Shown in pieces: positions 53,062 through 62,401 of a stretch of DNA of 64,000 bases. How positions within the stretch are numbered: position 1 is the first letter of the stretch; the number at the start of each line of letters is the position of its first letter. The position numbers and the translations under genes are program-made. This DNA comes from an uncultured Verrucomicrobiales bacterium (GTDB taxonomy: Bacteria > Verrucomicrobiota > Verrucomicrobiia > Verrucomicrobiales > Akkermansiaceae), in assembly GCA_937893015.1 (NCBI GenBank), contig CALBJX010000094.1:104820-168819 (forward strand), read 5' to 3'. The notes below the pieces were generated by a model. It was not told where the DNA came from and made no database searches. It saw only the letters and a list, made by a program, of their open reading frames with translations.

Positions 53062-53787
53062 TCAGATGAGCTCCTTCAGGCGGTTCACGGTGATGCCGGG
53101 GACGGTGATGAGCGTGCCGTCCGCCTTGCGGAGGATGGGGGAGCCGTCCTGCTCCACACCCGCGAAGTAGCCGCAGATGCGCTCGTTGTCCGTGATGGCG
53201 ACCACGGGCTTCGACTCGCCCCAAGCGGCTTCCAGCATGGGGAAGACGGCATCCAGACCGCCGTCCACGAAGTAGTGGAAGGTCTCGGCGATGCTGTCAC
53301 CGAGGATGGTGCGGAACTTCTTGGCGGAGGGGCAGGGCTTGATGAGGTCGGCAAGGCGCGTGGTGGGGTCCAGCGTCACACCCGCGAGGGGGCGGATGTC
53401 GTTGTGCATGTTGAGACCGATGCCGATGGAGGCCATGGTGGCGGAGGGACGCTCGACGAGGATGCCCGCGAGCTTGGACTTGCCGACCAGCACATCATTC
53501 GGCCAGCGCAGACGCAGACCGGGAATCTTGTAGGCTTTCAGCGCATCCATGATGGCGGCACCCGCCACAAGGGGCAGCAGACCCCAATGGCGCGCGGCCT
53601 TCGGGTCAATCGGCACATTGTAGGTCGCCCACAGACCGCCCGTGGCACCGAACCACTCACGATTGAAACGGCCGCGGCCCTTCGTCTGGTGGTCGCAGCT
53701 CACCACGCTCCACGCGGGCAGCTTGCGCGCCACATTGAAGGTCGATTCACACTCATCCAGTTCCTGTACTTTCCAACGAATGTTCAC
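53062..53787 (-). CDS. birA: Biotin-[acetyl-CoA-carboxylase] ligase, monofunctional
   Basis: Activates biotin as biotinyl-AMP and attaches it to carrier proteins. 241 residues. Catalytic-domain motifs: TKGRGRFNREW (GRGRxxRxW biotin/ATP loop), LRWPNDVLVGKSKLAGILVE, and IGIGLNMHND. A C-terminal SH3-like domain ends the protein. There is no N-terminal HTH, so it is not a repressor. The start is GTG at 53787: a promoter sits 6 nt upstream, and codons further upstream in the frame have no family similarity. Confidence 0.93.
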   Translation of the reverse strand: MNIRWKVQELDECESTFNVARKLPAWSVVSCDHQTKGRGRFNREWFGATGGLWATYNVPIDPKAARHWGLLPLVAGAAIMDALKAYKIPGLRLRWPNDVLVGKSKLAGILVERPSATMASIGIGLNMHNDIRPLAGVTLDPTTRLADLIKPCPSAKKFRTILGDSIAETFHYFVDGGLDAVFPMLEAAWGESKPVVAITDNERICGYFAGVEQDGSPILRKADGTLITVPGITVNRLKELI

Positions 53788-53793
53788 GCTGTT

Positions 53794-53822
53794 ATCATAC
53801 ACCCCAACGCGCGGCGCGTCTA
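53794..53822 (-). promoter_or_regulatory. Promoter of birA
   Basis: Minus strand TAGACG (53817-53822), 17 bp, TATGAT (53794-53799), 6 nt before the GTG at 53787. Strong -10, weak -35. Predicted leaderless. Confidence 0.6.
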
Positions 53823-53861
53823 CCCCTTTTGACACAAAAAATGTGAGCTTTTTGTGAAAAA

Positions 53862-55001
53862 TTACAGATTTTCGACAATGCCTATTGTCACGAAGGGGGT
53901 ATTCGTCGTCAAATCTCCCACGAACCAGAGGAAGGGGCGAGTCAGGGAGAAGGTTTTCGGGCAACTGTCGACAGCGGGAATGTCGGCGGTCCGCTGCCCT
54001 GACTTCTGCATGCTGCAGGTCAGATTTTCCGCCACGGCATTGAGCGCCAGCTTATCCGTGGTGAGCGGGGAGAAGTCCGCCGTGCGGATGTCAAAGGGCG
54101 CGGTGAGCCCCATTGCCTGCCACAGCGGGGCAATGTTGCGGAGCCCGATGGCTATGTCCAAACGGGGAAGCTCTATGGCGTATTCCTGCGGCGTCGCTTC
54201 CGCCAGCGTGCGGCGGATGGCGCTCAGTTGCTCGGGCGTCAGTTGCAGGGCGAAGTCGCGCACTTGCCCCTGCGGCAACACGGCGACAAAGGCGGCATCA
54301 TCGGCACCTCCCTCCAGCAGCAGTGCGACGGCTTTCCAACTGCCGTCCTCCGCCTCTGCGATGCGGAATGTGCCGCAGCGGCGCATGAGATAAACGGAGG
54401 GCATGCGCCCGTCCGCGTTATCGAAGTCGCCGTATTTGCCGTCCTCCGGATAAAAGCGTTGGCGGAAAGAAAAGGTAAATCTTGTGCGCAGCGCCATGAA
54501 GAGGCGTGTGTCTTGAGAGCTGTTGCCCGAGTCTGCTGCTGTGCAGCCGAAGAGAGTGTTGAAGGAGCTGATGGCCTCTGGGTAGTTGCGGCGGAACGGC
54601 AGCGGAAGAATGGGCTGCTTTTCCGCGGGGCGGGGCAGTGTTTCTTCCATGGCGGCGAGCACCATACTCGTGGGTAATTCCGCCGCTGTCGGGCAGAGTT
54701 TGAGCTCTTCGATTTGTTTGTGCGTCGCCCCCTTGCTCATGGCGTCCAGCGCGTACAGCGCTTCCGTCATCGCGGCGGGACAAACGACGTCCGTCGGATA
54801 TTCGGGCGTTTGAAGTGCCGTCTGCAGGAGCTTGACGGAAAATGCATCTGTCACCAACTCGCCCTCGGGCAGGGTGATGGTCGGCTCCTTCTCCGCGAAC
54901 CACTCGCGCCATTCTCCCTTCATCAGACGCGGTGCGAGGATGCCCATGGCGAGGCCGAAGAATATGGAAAGGAGCGCGAGCTTAATGGTTTGGCGATTCA
55001 T
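53862..55001 (-). CDS. Serpin-family protein with N-terminal membrane anchor
   Basis: 379 residues. A hydrophobic N-terminus (about 6-24) implies export or anchoring. The serpin fold is recognised from IELPRLDIAIGL, WQAMGLTAPFD-ADFSPLT, and the C-terminal RPFLWFVGDLTTNTPFVTIGIV, matching the conserved serpin PFLF-x-I-x-D-x-TT end. The segment that should be the reactive-centre-loop hinge (normally EEGTEAAAAT) reads QKSGQRTADIPAV, lacking the small-residue run, so inhibition by loop insertion is doubtful. ATG lies 1 nt after the dnaE stop, so it is cotranscribed with dnaE. Confidence 0.8.
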   Translation of the reverse strand: MNRQTIKLALLSIFFGLAMGILAPRLMKGEWREWFAEKEPTITLPEGELVTDAFSVKLLQTALQTPEYPTDVVCPAAMTEALYALDAMSKGATHKQIEELKLCPTAAELPTSMVLAAMEETLPRPAEKQPILPLPFRRNYPEAISSFNTLFGCTAADSGNSSQDTRLFMALRTRFTFSFRQRFYPEDGKYGDFDNADGRMPSVYLMRRCGTFRIAEAEDGSWKAVALLLEGGADDAAFVAVLPQGQVRDFALQLTPEQLSAIRRTLAEATPQEYAIELPRLDIAIGLRNIAPLWQAMGLTAPFDIRTADFSPLTTDKLALNAVAENLTCSMQKSGQRTADIPAVDSCPKTFSLTRPFLWFVGDLTTNTPFVTIGIVENL

Positions 55002-55002
55002 A

Positions 55003-58000
55003 TCAGCTGTACAGCGAAAGTTCTTCATCCAACTTGGGGCAGGGGGTCACGCAGTAGCGTTCGCCCAGCTCTGCGGTGGCGCGGTTGCCCAGTGAGTTGC
55101 GGAAGATGAGGTGTACGGGGGTCTTGCCGGGGTATTTTTGCAGCACTTCTTTGATGAGGGCGAGGTCACCCGCATCGTGGCGTGCCGTGTTGAGCACGAT
55201 TTCGTAGAAATTGCTCTTGGCGGCCCCGCCGTGGCGGCGCGTGCCCAGCTGTTCCACCTTGTTGGCGGACACTTTTTTGCCGCCCGTCTTTTCGTCATCG
55301 GAGATGCGGGCACGGATTTGCACGAAGTTGCCGACTTCGAGAAGCCCTTCCGTCTTGGCGGCTTCATCGTAGGCTTTGCCCCAGACCAGGCATTCGCAGC
55401 TGCCCGTGAAGTCTTCTACGGTGATGACGGCGAATTTTTGGCCGCTGCTCTTACTCGCTTTGATGGATACGGCGCGGAGCATCCCCGCCACGTCCTGCAC
55501 GCCGCGCAGCTCCTCCGCGTCCATGTCGGGCATGGCACCGATGCGGACGAACTTCGGGTTGTCGATGATGCCGCGCATGCTGTCCAGCGGGTTGCCCGTG
55601 AAGTACGCCCCTGTCAGGAACTTTTCCTGGTCGAGACGCTCCGCCTTGGGCCACTCTTGCAGAATCTTGTCGCGCTCGGGGGTGACATCGGAGCTCGTCA
55701 TGTCGAAGAGCGCCATCTGGCCGATTTCGTTGTCCTTGTGGACGGTGGAGGCTCCGTTGAGGCACTGCTCGATGCTGTCGAACATCTGCGCACGGCACTC
55801 GTGCATCCAGTCGAAGGCACCGCATTGTACCAGCACTTCAATCTGGTTGCGGCGCACAGCCTGCGGGGGGATGCGGTAGCAGAAATCTTCGAGGCTCTTG
55901 TAGGGGCCGTTCTTGTCGCGTTCCTCGACGATGACGCGCACTGTTTCCGAGCTCATGCTCTTCACGGAGGCGAGGCCGAAGCGCACGGCGAGCTTGCCGT
56001 TGGGCATGGTTTCGGGCTGGAACTTCACGGCGGAGTGGTTCACGCAGGGCCCCAGCACCTCGATGCCGAGGCGGTTCACCTCCTGAATGTACACGCCGAT
56101 TTTCTCGTTCGTGGACTCGTTGGACATGATGCCGCAGAAGAATTCCACGGGGTAGTGCGCCTTGAGGTAGGCCGTCCAGTAGGAGATGTGCCCGTAGCAG
56201 GCGGAGTGCGACTTGTTGAAGCCGTATCCGGCGAACTTTTGGATTTTGTCGAAAATGGCGTTCGCGGTCTTTTCGTCAATCTGGTTGACATCCCAGCAGC
56301 CCTTCACGAAGCGTTTGCGCTGCTCCGCCATTTCCTGCATGTCTTTGTGGCCCATGGCGCGGCGCAGCAAGTCGGCACCGCCGAGGGTATAGCCCGCCAG
56401 CAGTTTGGCGGCGGCCTGTACCTGCTCCTGGTAAATCATCACGCCGTAGGTAATGCCCGAGACGGTCTCCAGCAGCGGGTGCTCGTACTCCGCCTCCTTG
56501 AGCCCCTTCTTCACGGCAATCATGTCGTCCATGAACTGCATGGCGCCGGGGCGGTAGAGGGCGAGCAGGGCGATGATGTCTTCGATGTTGTCGATGCCGT
56601 AGCGTTTGCAGGTGTCCACCATGCCGCCGGATTCCAGCTGGAAGACGCCCATCGTTTCACCGCGGTTGAGCAGGGCCAGCGTCTCCGCATCCTGGATGTC
56701 CACGTTGTCGTAGCGGAAATCCGGCACGCGCCAACGCACATAGCGTTCCGCATCCTTCATCACCGTGAGGGTCTTGAGGCCGAGGAAGTCCATCTTCAGC
56801 AGGCCCGCATTGTAAATGGCACCCATGTCGCATTGGGCCACCACTTCGCCCTTGGGATTGCTGAGGTCGTCTCGCGTGAGGGCCACGTAGTCGTCCAATG
56901 CTCGGTCGCCGATCACCACGCCGGCGGCGTGCATGCCCACGTTGCGGACGGTGCCCTCCAGCTTCTTGCCAAAGTCCCAGATTTCGCGGTAGGTCGGGTC
57001 GCCCTCCACGAGATTGCGGAGGTCTTCGCTGGCCTTCCATGCCGTGTCCAGCGTCACGCCGGGGCCGCTTTCGATGAGCTTGGCGATTTTGTCCGAGTCC
57101 GCAAAGCTCATGTCCATCACACGCGCCACGTCCTTGATGACGGATTTCGCGCCCATGGTGCCGTAGGTGATGATGTGCGTCACGGCGCGTTCGCCGTACT
57201 TTTGGCGCACATACTCAATCACCTCGGGGCGGCGGCTCTGGCAGAAGTCGATGTCGATATCGGGTGGGCTGACGCGTTCGGGGTTCAGGAATCGCTCGAA
57301 GATGAGGCTGAACTTGAAGGGGTCGATGTTGGTGATTTTCATCACATAGGCCACCAGCGAACCGGCGGCTGAGCCGCGGCCGGGGCCCACGGGGATGTCG
57401 TGGTCCTTCGCCCAGTTGATGAAGTCGGCGGTGATGAGGAAGTAGCTCGGGAAACGGAGCATGTTGATGATGCTCAGCTCGTAGTCCAAGCGGGTGGAAA
57501 GCTCCTGCCAGCGTTCGGGCGTGACATCGGGGTAGCGGTCCTTCAGCCCCTCGAAACAAATCTTGCGCAGGTACTCTTCGCGGGGAGAACCATCGGGCGT
57601 GGCGAACTCGGGGTAACGCTCGGTGGAGGTGGAGTCCAGCTTGATGGAGGTGTTGCAGCGTTCCGCGATGACGTTCGTGTTCTCGTAGGCATCGGGGTAC
57701 TCGGGGAAGAGGGCGCGCATCTCCTCCTCGCTCTTGAAGTACACGCTGCGGGGGTAGCGCATGCGCTTGCCGTCCATGCGTTTGTTGCCCGTGCCCACGC
57801 AGATGAGAATGTCGTGCGCGTCGTAGTCGTCTTCTTTCAGGAAGTGGGCATCGTTCGTCACCACCAGCGGTACATCGTGCTTGCGGGCGAGGCGCACCAG
57901 CTCGGGCGTGCATTTGCGCTCCTCGGGCAGCTCGTGATCCTGAAGCTCCACGAAAAGGTTGTCCTTGCCGAAAATGTCGCGCAGTTGCAGCAGAATCTCC

Positions 58001-58518
58001 TCGGCCTTCTCGGGCTCATCCTTGAGAATCCACTCCTGCATGGGGCCGGAGATACAGCCCGTGAGGCAGATGAGCCCCTTGCTGAACTCCCGCAGGGTGT
58101 CGTAGTCGATGCGGGGCTTGTAGTAAAAGCCTTCCAAATGTCCGCGGGAGACGATTTTGATGAGGTTCGCCCAGCCGATGTTGTTCTCGCAGAGCAGCAC
58201 GAGGTGGCAGTACTTCTGGCGGCCGGGGATTTGCTTCTTCACATCCAGCGGGGTGGGGGAGACATACACCTCGCAGCCGAGAATGGGCTTGAAGACGGGC
58301 TTTTTCTCATCGGGGTGCTCCTTGTTCCACTCCAGAATGCCCTTGTTGTGCTTCTTCACGTTCACCATGAACTCAATGGCCGCGAACACGTTGCCGTGGT
58401 CCGTGATGGCGACGGAGCTCATCCCCAACTCAGCACAACGCTTGATGAGGTCCTTGGTGTGAATCATGCCATCGAGCAGGGAATACTCGGTGTGAACGTG
58501 GAGGTGGGTAAAGGCCAT
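55003..58518 (-). CDS. dnaE: DNA polymerase III alpha subunit
   Basis: Replicative polymerase, C family, 1,171 residues. N-terminal PHP domain (HLHVHTEYSLLDG, ITDHGNVF), polymerase core with catalytic aspartates in PPDIDIDFCQSRR and GPGRGSAAGSLVAYVMKIT, tau/beta-binding and helix-hairpin-helix region, then an OB-fold domain (about 1020-1100) and a C-terminal tail. DnaE1-type layout. ATG at 58518 is set by the family start MAFTHLHVHTEYS and by the promoter 13 nt upstream. The serpin gene follows. Confidence 0.97.
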   Translation of the reverse strand: MAFTHLHVHTEYSLLDGMIHTKDLIKRCAELGMSSVAITDHGNVFAAIEFMVNVKKHNKGILEWNKEHPDEKKPVFKPILGCEVYVSPTPLDVKKQIPGRQKYCHLVLLCENNIGWANLIKIVSRGHLEGFYYKPRIDYDTLREFSKGLICLTGCISGPMQEWILKDEPEKAEEILLQLRDIFGKDNLFVELQDHELPEERKCTPELVRLARKHDVPLVVTNDAHFLKEDDYDAHDILICVGTGNKRMDGKRMRYPRSVYFKSEEEMRALFPEYPDAYENTNVIAERCNTSIKLDSTSTERYPEFATPDGSPREEYLRKICFEGLKDRYPDVTPERWQELSTRLDYELSIINMLRFPSYFLITADFINWAKDHDIPVGPGRGSAAGSLVAYVMKITNIDPFKFSLIFERFLNPERVSPPDIDIDFCQSRRPEVIEYVRQKYGERAVTHIITYGTMGAKSVIKDVARVMDMSFADSDKIAKLIESGPGVTLDTAWKASEDLRNLVEGDPTYREIWDFGKKLEGTVRNVGMHAAGVVIGDRALDDYVALTRDDLSNPKGEVVAQCDMGAIYNAGLLKMDFLGLKTLTVMKDAERYVRWRVPDFRYDNVDIQDAETLALLNRGETMGVFQLESGGMVDTCKRYGIDNIEDIIALLALYRPGAMQFMDDMIAVKKGLKEAEYEHPLLETVSGITYGVMIYQEQVQAAAKLLAGYTLGGADLLRRAMGHKDMQEMAEQRKRFVKGCWDVNQIDEKTANAIFDKIQKFAGYGFNKSHSACYGHISYWTAYLKAHYPVEFFCGIMSNESTNEKIGVYIQEVNRLGIEVLGPCVNHSAVKFQPETMPNGKLAVRFGLASVKSMSSETVRVIVEERDKNGPYKSLEDFCYRIPPQAVRRNQIEVLVQCGAFDWMHECRAQMFDSIEQCLNGASTVHKDNEIGQMALFDMTSSDVTPERDKILQEWPKAERLDQEKFLTGAYFTGNPLDSMRGIIDNPKFVRIGAMPDMDAEELRGVQDVAGMLRAVSIKASKSSGQKFAVITVEDFTGSCECLVWGKAYDEAAKTEGLLEVGNFVQIRARISDDEKTGGKKVSANKVEQLGTRRHGGAAKSNFYEIVLNTARHDAGDLALIKEVLQKYPGKTPVHLIFRNSLGNRATAELGERYCVTPCPKLDEELSLYS

Positions 58519-58531
58519 GGTGAACGCGGGA

Positions 58532-58560
58532 AGTATACACGAACGCGCGGCGGGTGTCAG
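58532..58560 (-). promoter_or_regulatory. Promoter of dnaE-serpin
   Basis: Minus strand CTGACA (58555-58560), 17 bp, TATACT (58532-58537), 13 nt before the dnaE ATG. Confidence 0.7.
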
Positions 58561-58561
58561 C

Positions 58562-58597
58562 AAAAAAATGGTCTGACCATCGGGTCAGACCATTTTT
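58562..58597. terminator. Terminator of carA-purA (bidirectional stem)
   Basis: AAAAATGGTCTGACC (58564-58578), loop ATCG, GGTCAGACCATTTTT (58583-58597). On the minus strand it ends in TTTTTTT. Placed 50 nt after the purA stop and directly upstream of the dnaE promoter. Same core as the terminators at 11471 and 36758. Confidence 0.92.
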
Positions 58598-58648
58598 CGA
58601 AGCGGCGCTTTCAGGCGTCGAGAATGATGATTTGTATATTGTACTCCA

Positions 58649-59923
58649 TCAGTGGGGTACAGCAATCGTCTGTTCGCGGTCGGGACCGACGCCGACGGAG
58701 CCCACGGGGCAGCCGACGACTTCGCCGAAGCGCTTGACATAGGCCTTGCAGTTCTCGGGGAGCTCGTCCCACGTGGTGCACTTGGTCGTATCCTGCTTCC
58801 AGCCGGGGAGGGTTTCGTAGATAGGCTCGCACTTGGCCCAGTCCTCCATGAGGGCAGGCGGGTATTCGAGCACCTCGTCACCCATCTTGTAGGCGGTGCA
58901 AATCTTGATGGTGTCGCGGTCGTCGAGGCCGTCGAGGTTCGTCATGGCCATCTCATCGAAGCCGTTGAACATGGCAGAGAAGCGCAGGACAACGCCGTCC
59001 GTCCAGCCGCAGCGGCGGGGGCGGCCCGTTGTGGCACCGAACTCGCGGCCGAGGCCGTGCAGGTAGTCGGCAATCTCGGCATCCTCCGTCACGAAGGGAC
59101 CGGCACCCACGCGGGTGGTGTAGGCCTTGCACACGCCGATGACCTTGTCGATGCGGGTGGGGGCCACGCCGGAACCCGTGCAGCAGCCGCCCGCGCTCGT
59201 GTTGGAGCTGGTGACGAAGGGATAGGTGCCGAAGTCGATGTCGAGCATGGCGCCCTGAGCACCCTCGAAGAGAATGGTCTTGCCCGCCTTGGCGGCCTTG
59301 TTCAGCACGGGGACGGTGTTGGTGATGTGCGCGCGCAGCTCATCGGCAGCGGCCATGACGGCATCAAGGGTGACGGCGGGGTCCGCCTTCGGCCAGTTGA
59401 GGCGGGCGAGCTCTTCGTTGGCGGTCTTGATGCGGGCCTCCAGCACGCTCTTGAGGCGCACAGGGTCGATGAAGTCCACCATGCGGATGCCGATGCGGCG
59501 GGCCTTGTCGGCGTAGGTCGGGCCGATGCCCTGTTTGGTGGTGCCGATTTTCTGGTCGCCGAGGGCTTCTTCCTGCGCGGCGTCGATTTCCTTGTGGATG
59601 GGCAGCACGACGTGGGCGCGGTCGGAGATGAGCAGATTCTCGGGCGTGATGGTGACACCGAGGTTGCGCAGATAGGTCATTTCCTCCACCAGAGAGGTGG
59701 GGTTGATGACGACACCGTTGCCGATGACGTTCACCTTGCCCGGCCACAGAATGCCGCTGGGCACGAGGTGAAGCACGTACTTCTGGCCATGGGCGATAAC
59801 GGTGTGGCCTGCGTTGCTGCCGCCTTGGCTGCGGACAACGTAGTCGGCGGTCTCGGTCAGGAAGTCGATGACCTTGCCTTTGCCTTCATCACCCCACTGG
59901 GAACCGATGACGAGTGTATTCAT
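58649..59923 (-). CDS. purA: Adenylosuccinate synthetase
   Basis: GTP-dependent ligation of IMP and aspartate on the route to AMP. 424 residues starting MNTLVIGSQWGDEGKGKVID, with the GDEGKGK P-loop. Catalytic regions include QGGSNAGHTV, GTTKQGIGPTYADKA, FEGAQGAMLDIDFGTYPFVTSS, and TTGRPRRCGWTDGV. Normal length. Follows carA by 31 nt on the same strand, pairing two nucleotide-synthesis genes. Confidence 0.97.
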   Translation of the reverse strand: MNTLVIGSQWGDEGKGKVIDFLTETADYVVRSQGGSNAGHTVIAHGQKYVLHLVPSGILWPGKVNVIGNGVVINPTSLVEEMTYLRNLGVTITPENLLISDRAHVVLPIHKEIDAAQEEALGDQKIGTTKQGIGPTYADKARRIGIRMVDFIDPVRLKSVLEARIKTANEELARLNWPKADPAVTLDAVMAAADELRAHITNTVPVLNKAAKAGKTILFEGAQGAMLDIDFGTYPFVTSSNTSAGGCCTGSGVAPTRIDKVIGVCKAYTTRVGAGPFVTEDAEIADYLHGLGREFGATTGRPRRCGWTDGVVLRFSAMFNGFDEMAMTNLDGLDDRDTIKICTAYKMGDEVLEYPPALMEDWAKCEPIYETLPGWKQDTTKCTTWDELPENCKAYVKRFGEVVGCPVGSVGVGPDREQTIAVPH

Positions 59924-59954
59924 GGTATGTCTCAATTAAAAGGTTTGATGTTTG

Positions 59955-61112
59955 TTACTTGCTGTACTTACCGGCTTTGAAGTCTTCGATGAGGCCGATG
60001 AATTCGCCGAAGAAGTAGGTGGCATCCTTCGGGCCGGGGGCGGCTTCCGGGTGGTACTGCACGCAGAAGATGGGCAGCGTGGTGTGGCGGATGCCTTCCA
60101 CCGTGCCGTCGTTGAGGTTGATGTGCGTCACTTCCACATCGGCGGGCAGGGAGTCGGGGTCCACCGCGAAGCCGTGGTTCTGGGAGGTGATGGCGACCTT
60201 GCCGGTGCGGAGGTCCTTCACGGGCTGGTTGCCGCCGCGGTGGCCGAACTTGAGCTTGAAGGTCTTGCCGCCGAAGGCATGGCCGAGCAGCTGGTGGCCG
60301 AGGCAGATGCCGAAGATGGGCAGCTTGCCGAGCAGTTTTTTCAATTCGGCATGGATGCGGGGCAGGGCGGAGGGGTCGCCGGGACCATTGGAGAGGAAGA
60401 TGCCGTCCGGGTTCATGGCGAGCACGTCTTCCGCAGGGGTGTAGGCGTTCACCACGGTCACATCGAAGCCGTCGCGGCGGAGGCAGCGCAGGATGTTGCG
60501 CTTGATGCCGAAGTCATAGGCGACGATGCGGTAGCGCACGGGGGGCAGCTCGGCGTAGTTGCTCAGGTCGCCCGTGGTCTTGTTGGGGAGCTTCCAGTCG
60601 CGGCTCTCGTCCTCCCAATGGTAGGTGTCGGGGGTGGAGACTTCCGTCACGAAGTCGCTGCCGGACATGGGGGCGGAATTCTGTGCGGCGGCGACGGCTT
60701 CCTCTGCGCTCAGCTCGGTGCTGAGGCAGGCGCGCTGGGCGCCCTTCGTGCGGAGCAGCTTGGTGAGCTTGCGGGTGTCGATACCCTCGATGCCGGGGAT
60801 GCCGTGGCGCTCCATCCAAGCGGGGAGCGCTTCTTCCGCGCGCCAGTTGGAGTGGACGCGGGCGACTTCCTCCACGGCGAAACCGCGCACCTGCGGGTGG
60901 GCGCTCTCGTTATCCGCTTCGCAGACGCCGTAGTTGCCGATGAGCGGGTAGGTCATCGTGACAATCTGACCGCGGTAGGAGGGGTCGGTGAGCACCTCTT
61001 GGTACCCGGTCATGGACGTGTTGAAGCAGGCTTCACCCGTCACCGTGCCCGCGGCACCGAAGGAGGTACCCTCGAAAATCGTTCCGTCTTCTAATGCAAG
61101 AATCGCTTTCAT
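59955..61112 (-). CDS. carA: Carbamoyl-phosphate synthase small subunit
   Basis: Glutaminase subunit supplying ammonia to CarB for arginine and pyrimidine synthesis. 385 residues. N-terminal CPSase domain (LALEDGTIFEGTSFGA... FNTSMTGYQEVLTDPSY) and a C-terminal class-I amidotransferase with the nucleophile in FGICLGHQLLGHA, SNGPGDPS, and the HPE of VQYHPEAAPGPKD. carB is not adjacent. Promoter 22 nt upstream; purA downstream. Confidence 0.97.
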   Translation of the reverse strand: MKAILALEDGTIFEGTSFGAAGTVTGEACFNTSMTGYQEVLTDPSYRGQIVTMTYPLIGNYGVCEADNESAHPQVRGFAVEEVARVHSNWRAEEALPAWMERHGIPGIEGIDTRKLTKLLRTKGAQRACLSTELSAEEAVAAAQNSAPMSGSDFVTEVSTPDTYHWEDESRDWKLPNKTTGDLSNYAELPPVRYRIVAYDFGIKRNILRCLRRDGFDVTVVNAYTPAEDVLAMNPDGIFLSNGPGDPSALPRIHAELKKLLGKLPIFGICLGHQLLGHAFGGKTFKLKFGHRGGNQPVKDLRTGKVAITSQNHGFAVDPDSLPADVEVTHINLNDGTVEGIRHTTLPIFCVQYHPEAAPGPKDATYFFGEFIGLIEDFKAGKYSK

Positions 61113-61134
61113 TCCCTATATGTTGAGCCGTGCC

Positions 61135-61163
61135 ATCATACCAAAGCCCCGCAAGAAAAGCAA
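61135..61163 (-). promoter_or_regulatory. Promoter of carA-purA
   Basis: Minus strand TTGCTT (61158-61163), 17 bp, TATGAT (61135-61140), 22 nt before the carA ATG. No pyrimidine or arginine operator was recognised. Confidence 0.68.
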
Positions 61164-61360
61164 GACATTATTTCGGAAATGTGAAAAATGAGCATGTCTC
61201 GTGGCCTTATCAAGGGGTGCCGCCTTCCGCGTCGGAGGTTCCGATGAGTCCCATCGCATCCCACGGATATCAATCGACAGGCGGGAGTGACGCAACCTGT
61301 CGGCGGAACACTGAGCGGGTATTGCTGCGGTACGGAACCGATGGGGCTTGGGGGTGGGTC

Positions 61361-61651
61361 TTACCGCTCTTCCTCCGTTTCCGGGCTGTGGCGGGCAGCA
61401 TGCAGCAAGTCGCTGAGCGGGCAATTCAGCAACTCATCCGCCGTCGTCTGGAAAACTCTGGCCAGCAGCGCGACTTCCGCGTCGTTGGTGTGGCGGAACC
61501 CTGCCTCGATTTTCGCCAGTGTGGCACGCGACAGCATCCAACCCATAATCTGGCATTTCGCAACCATTTCGCTCTGCGTCCATCCATGTTGGTGGCGCAG
61601 TCTGCGACAGGCAGTAGAGACGACATTTTGCTGATTTTTCTTGCGTTCCAT
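61361..61651 (-). CDS. Small XRE-family HTH regulator, copy 1
   Basis: 96 residues. HTH_3-type domain over about 8-72 with the pattern WTQSEMVAKCQIMGWMLSRATLAKIEAG, typical of a short XRE group common in Verrucomicrobia and relatives. C-terminal tail is short and acidic. Paralogous to the next gene (shared DAEVALLARV, ARHSPE). ATG at 61651 gives a normal N-terminus; a -10-like TATCAT lies upstream but without a good -35. Targets unknown. No cognate toxin gene is adjacent. Confidence 0.82.
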   Translation of the reverse strand: MERKKNQQNVVSTACRRLRHQHGWTQSEMVAKCQIMGWMLSRATLAKIEAGFRHTNDAEVALLARVFQTTADELLNCPLSDLLHAARHSPETEEER

Positions 61652-61745
61652 CACAAGAACATGATACCCCCTTTTGGCACAGACTTTGCTCCGTGTACAG
61701 TACAAAATGCATCGGAAACGCATTTTTCATGCTGAGGAATGCGTT

Positions 61746-61786
61746 AAAAAAAAGGCAGCCTGACGTTTTCCGTCAGACTGCCATTT
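61746..61786 (-). terminator. Terminator of XRE copy 2
   Basis: GGCAG-C-CTGACG / CGTCAG-A-CTGCC (within 61754-61782) with a TTTTC loop and a single mismatch, followed on the minus strand by a run of eight T. It separates the two XRE genes into different transcripts. Confidence 0.88.
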
Positions 61787-61807
61787 AAAAAAATCCGTGC
61801 GGCGGTG

Positions 61808-62131
61808 TCAATCTTCATCCTCGGCTGCCAGCAAATCTTCGCTCTCAAAGCTGTCGGGGAGCTCAGGACTGTGGCGGGCGGCGGGGAGCAGTTCCTCCAG
61901 CGGAGCATTCAACAGCACCTCTGTTTTCGTGTTGAGCACGCGGGCCAGCAGCGCGACTTCCGCATCGTTGACACGACGGAAACCGGATTCGATTTTGGCA
62001 AGAGTCTCGCGGGAAAGCGCCCACCCCATCATCTGGCATCGCGCGATGAGGTCGTGCTGCTTCCAGCCGTGTTTCTTGCGGAGTCCACGGCAGATGCTGC
62101 CGACGATGTTCTGACGATTTTTGCTGTGCAT
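61808..62131 (-). CDS. Small XRE-family HTH regulator, copy 2
   Basis: 107 residues. HTH_3-type domain with KQHDLIARCQMMGWALSRETLAKIESGFRRVNDAEVALLARV. About half of the residues match copy 1. The C-terminal tail is longer and acidic (ESEDLLAAEDED). Upstream, GTTCG-N6-CGAAC (62166-62181) could be an operator, perhaps autoregulatory. Divergent from the ROK-like gene, which it could control. Confidence 0.84.
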   Translation of the reverse strand: MHSKNRQNIVGSICRGLRKKHGWKQHDLIARCQMMGWALSRETLAKIESGFRRVNDAEVALLARVLNTKTEVLLNAPLEELLPAARHSPELPDSFESEDLLAAEDED

Positions 62132-62401
62132 GTGTCATCATCGTATCTCATTGTTCGGAAAAAGAGTTCGTCATCGCGAACGAAACGTGAAAAAATAGGA
62201 AGGATGCGGAAAAAGACGCCTATCCTCCCCGTCGGGAAGAGAGCGGGCAAAGATGTTATCCGGAAAGCACTGTCTGCTGAAAATCGAAGGCGCCCGCTGC
62301 GCAATGGTAAATCTGGGGCATGACAGGTGCTTTCTGTCCCTTGTGCGGCGTGCGCGGCGGCGGAATATGGCAGTTCTTCTCCGTCAGGCGTGCTTTTTCC
62401 C
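62132..62401. promoter_or_regulatory. Divergent regulatory region, XRE copy 2 / ROK-like gene
   Basis: About 270 bp with no credible ORF. Contains the inverted repeat GTTCG-TCATCG-CGAAC (62166-62181) and a weak minus-strand -10-like TACGAT near the XRE start. The rest shows no strong hairpin. Operator assignment is inference. Confidence 0.3.

Noticed and set aside
55111..57372. 753-codon plus-strand frame opposite dnaE
   Set aside because: Shadow frame with biased composition; dnaE motifs are continuous on the other strand. The same applies to long frames opposite argG, trpE, carA, purA, hrpB and lptD.
61361..62131. XRE pair as toxin-antitoxin antitoxins
   Set aside because: No toxin-like small ORF is adjacent on either strand, and the two genes are paralogs on separate transcripts.
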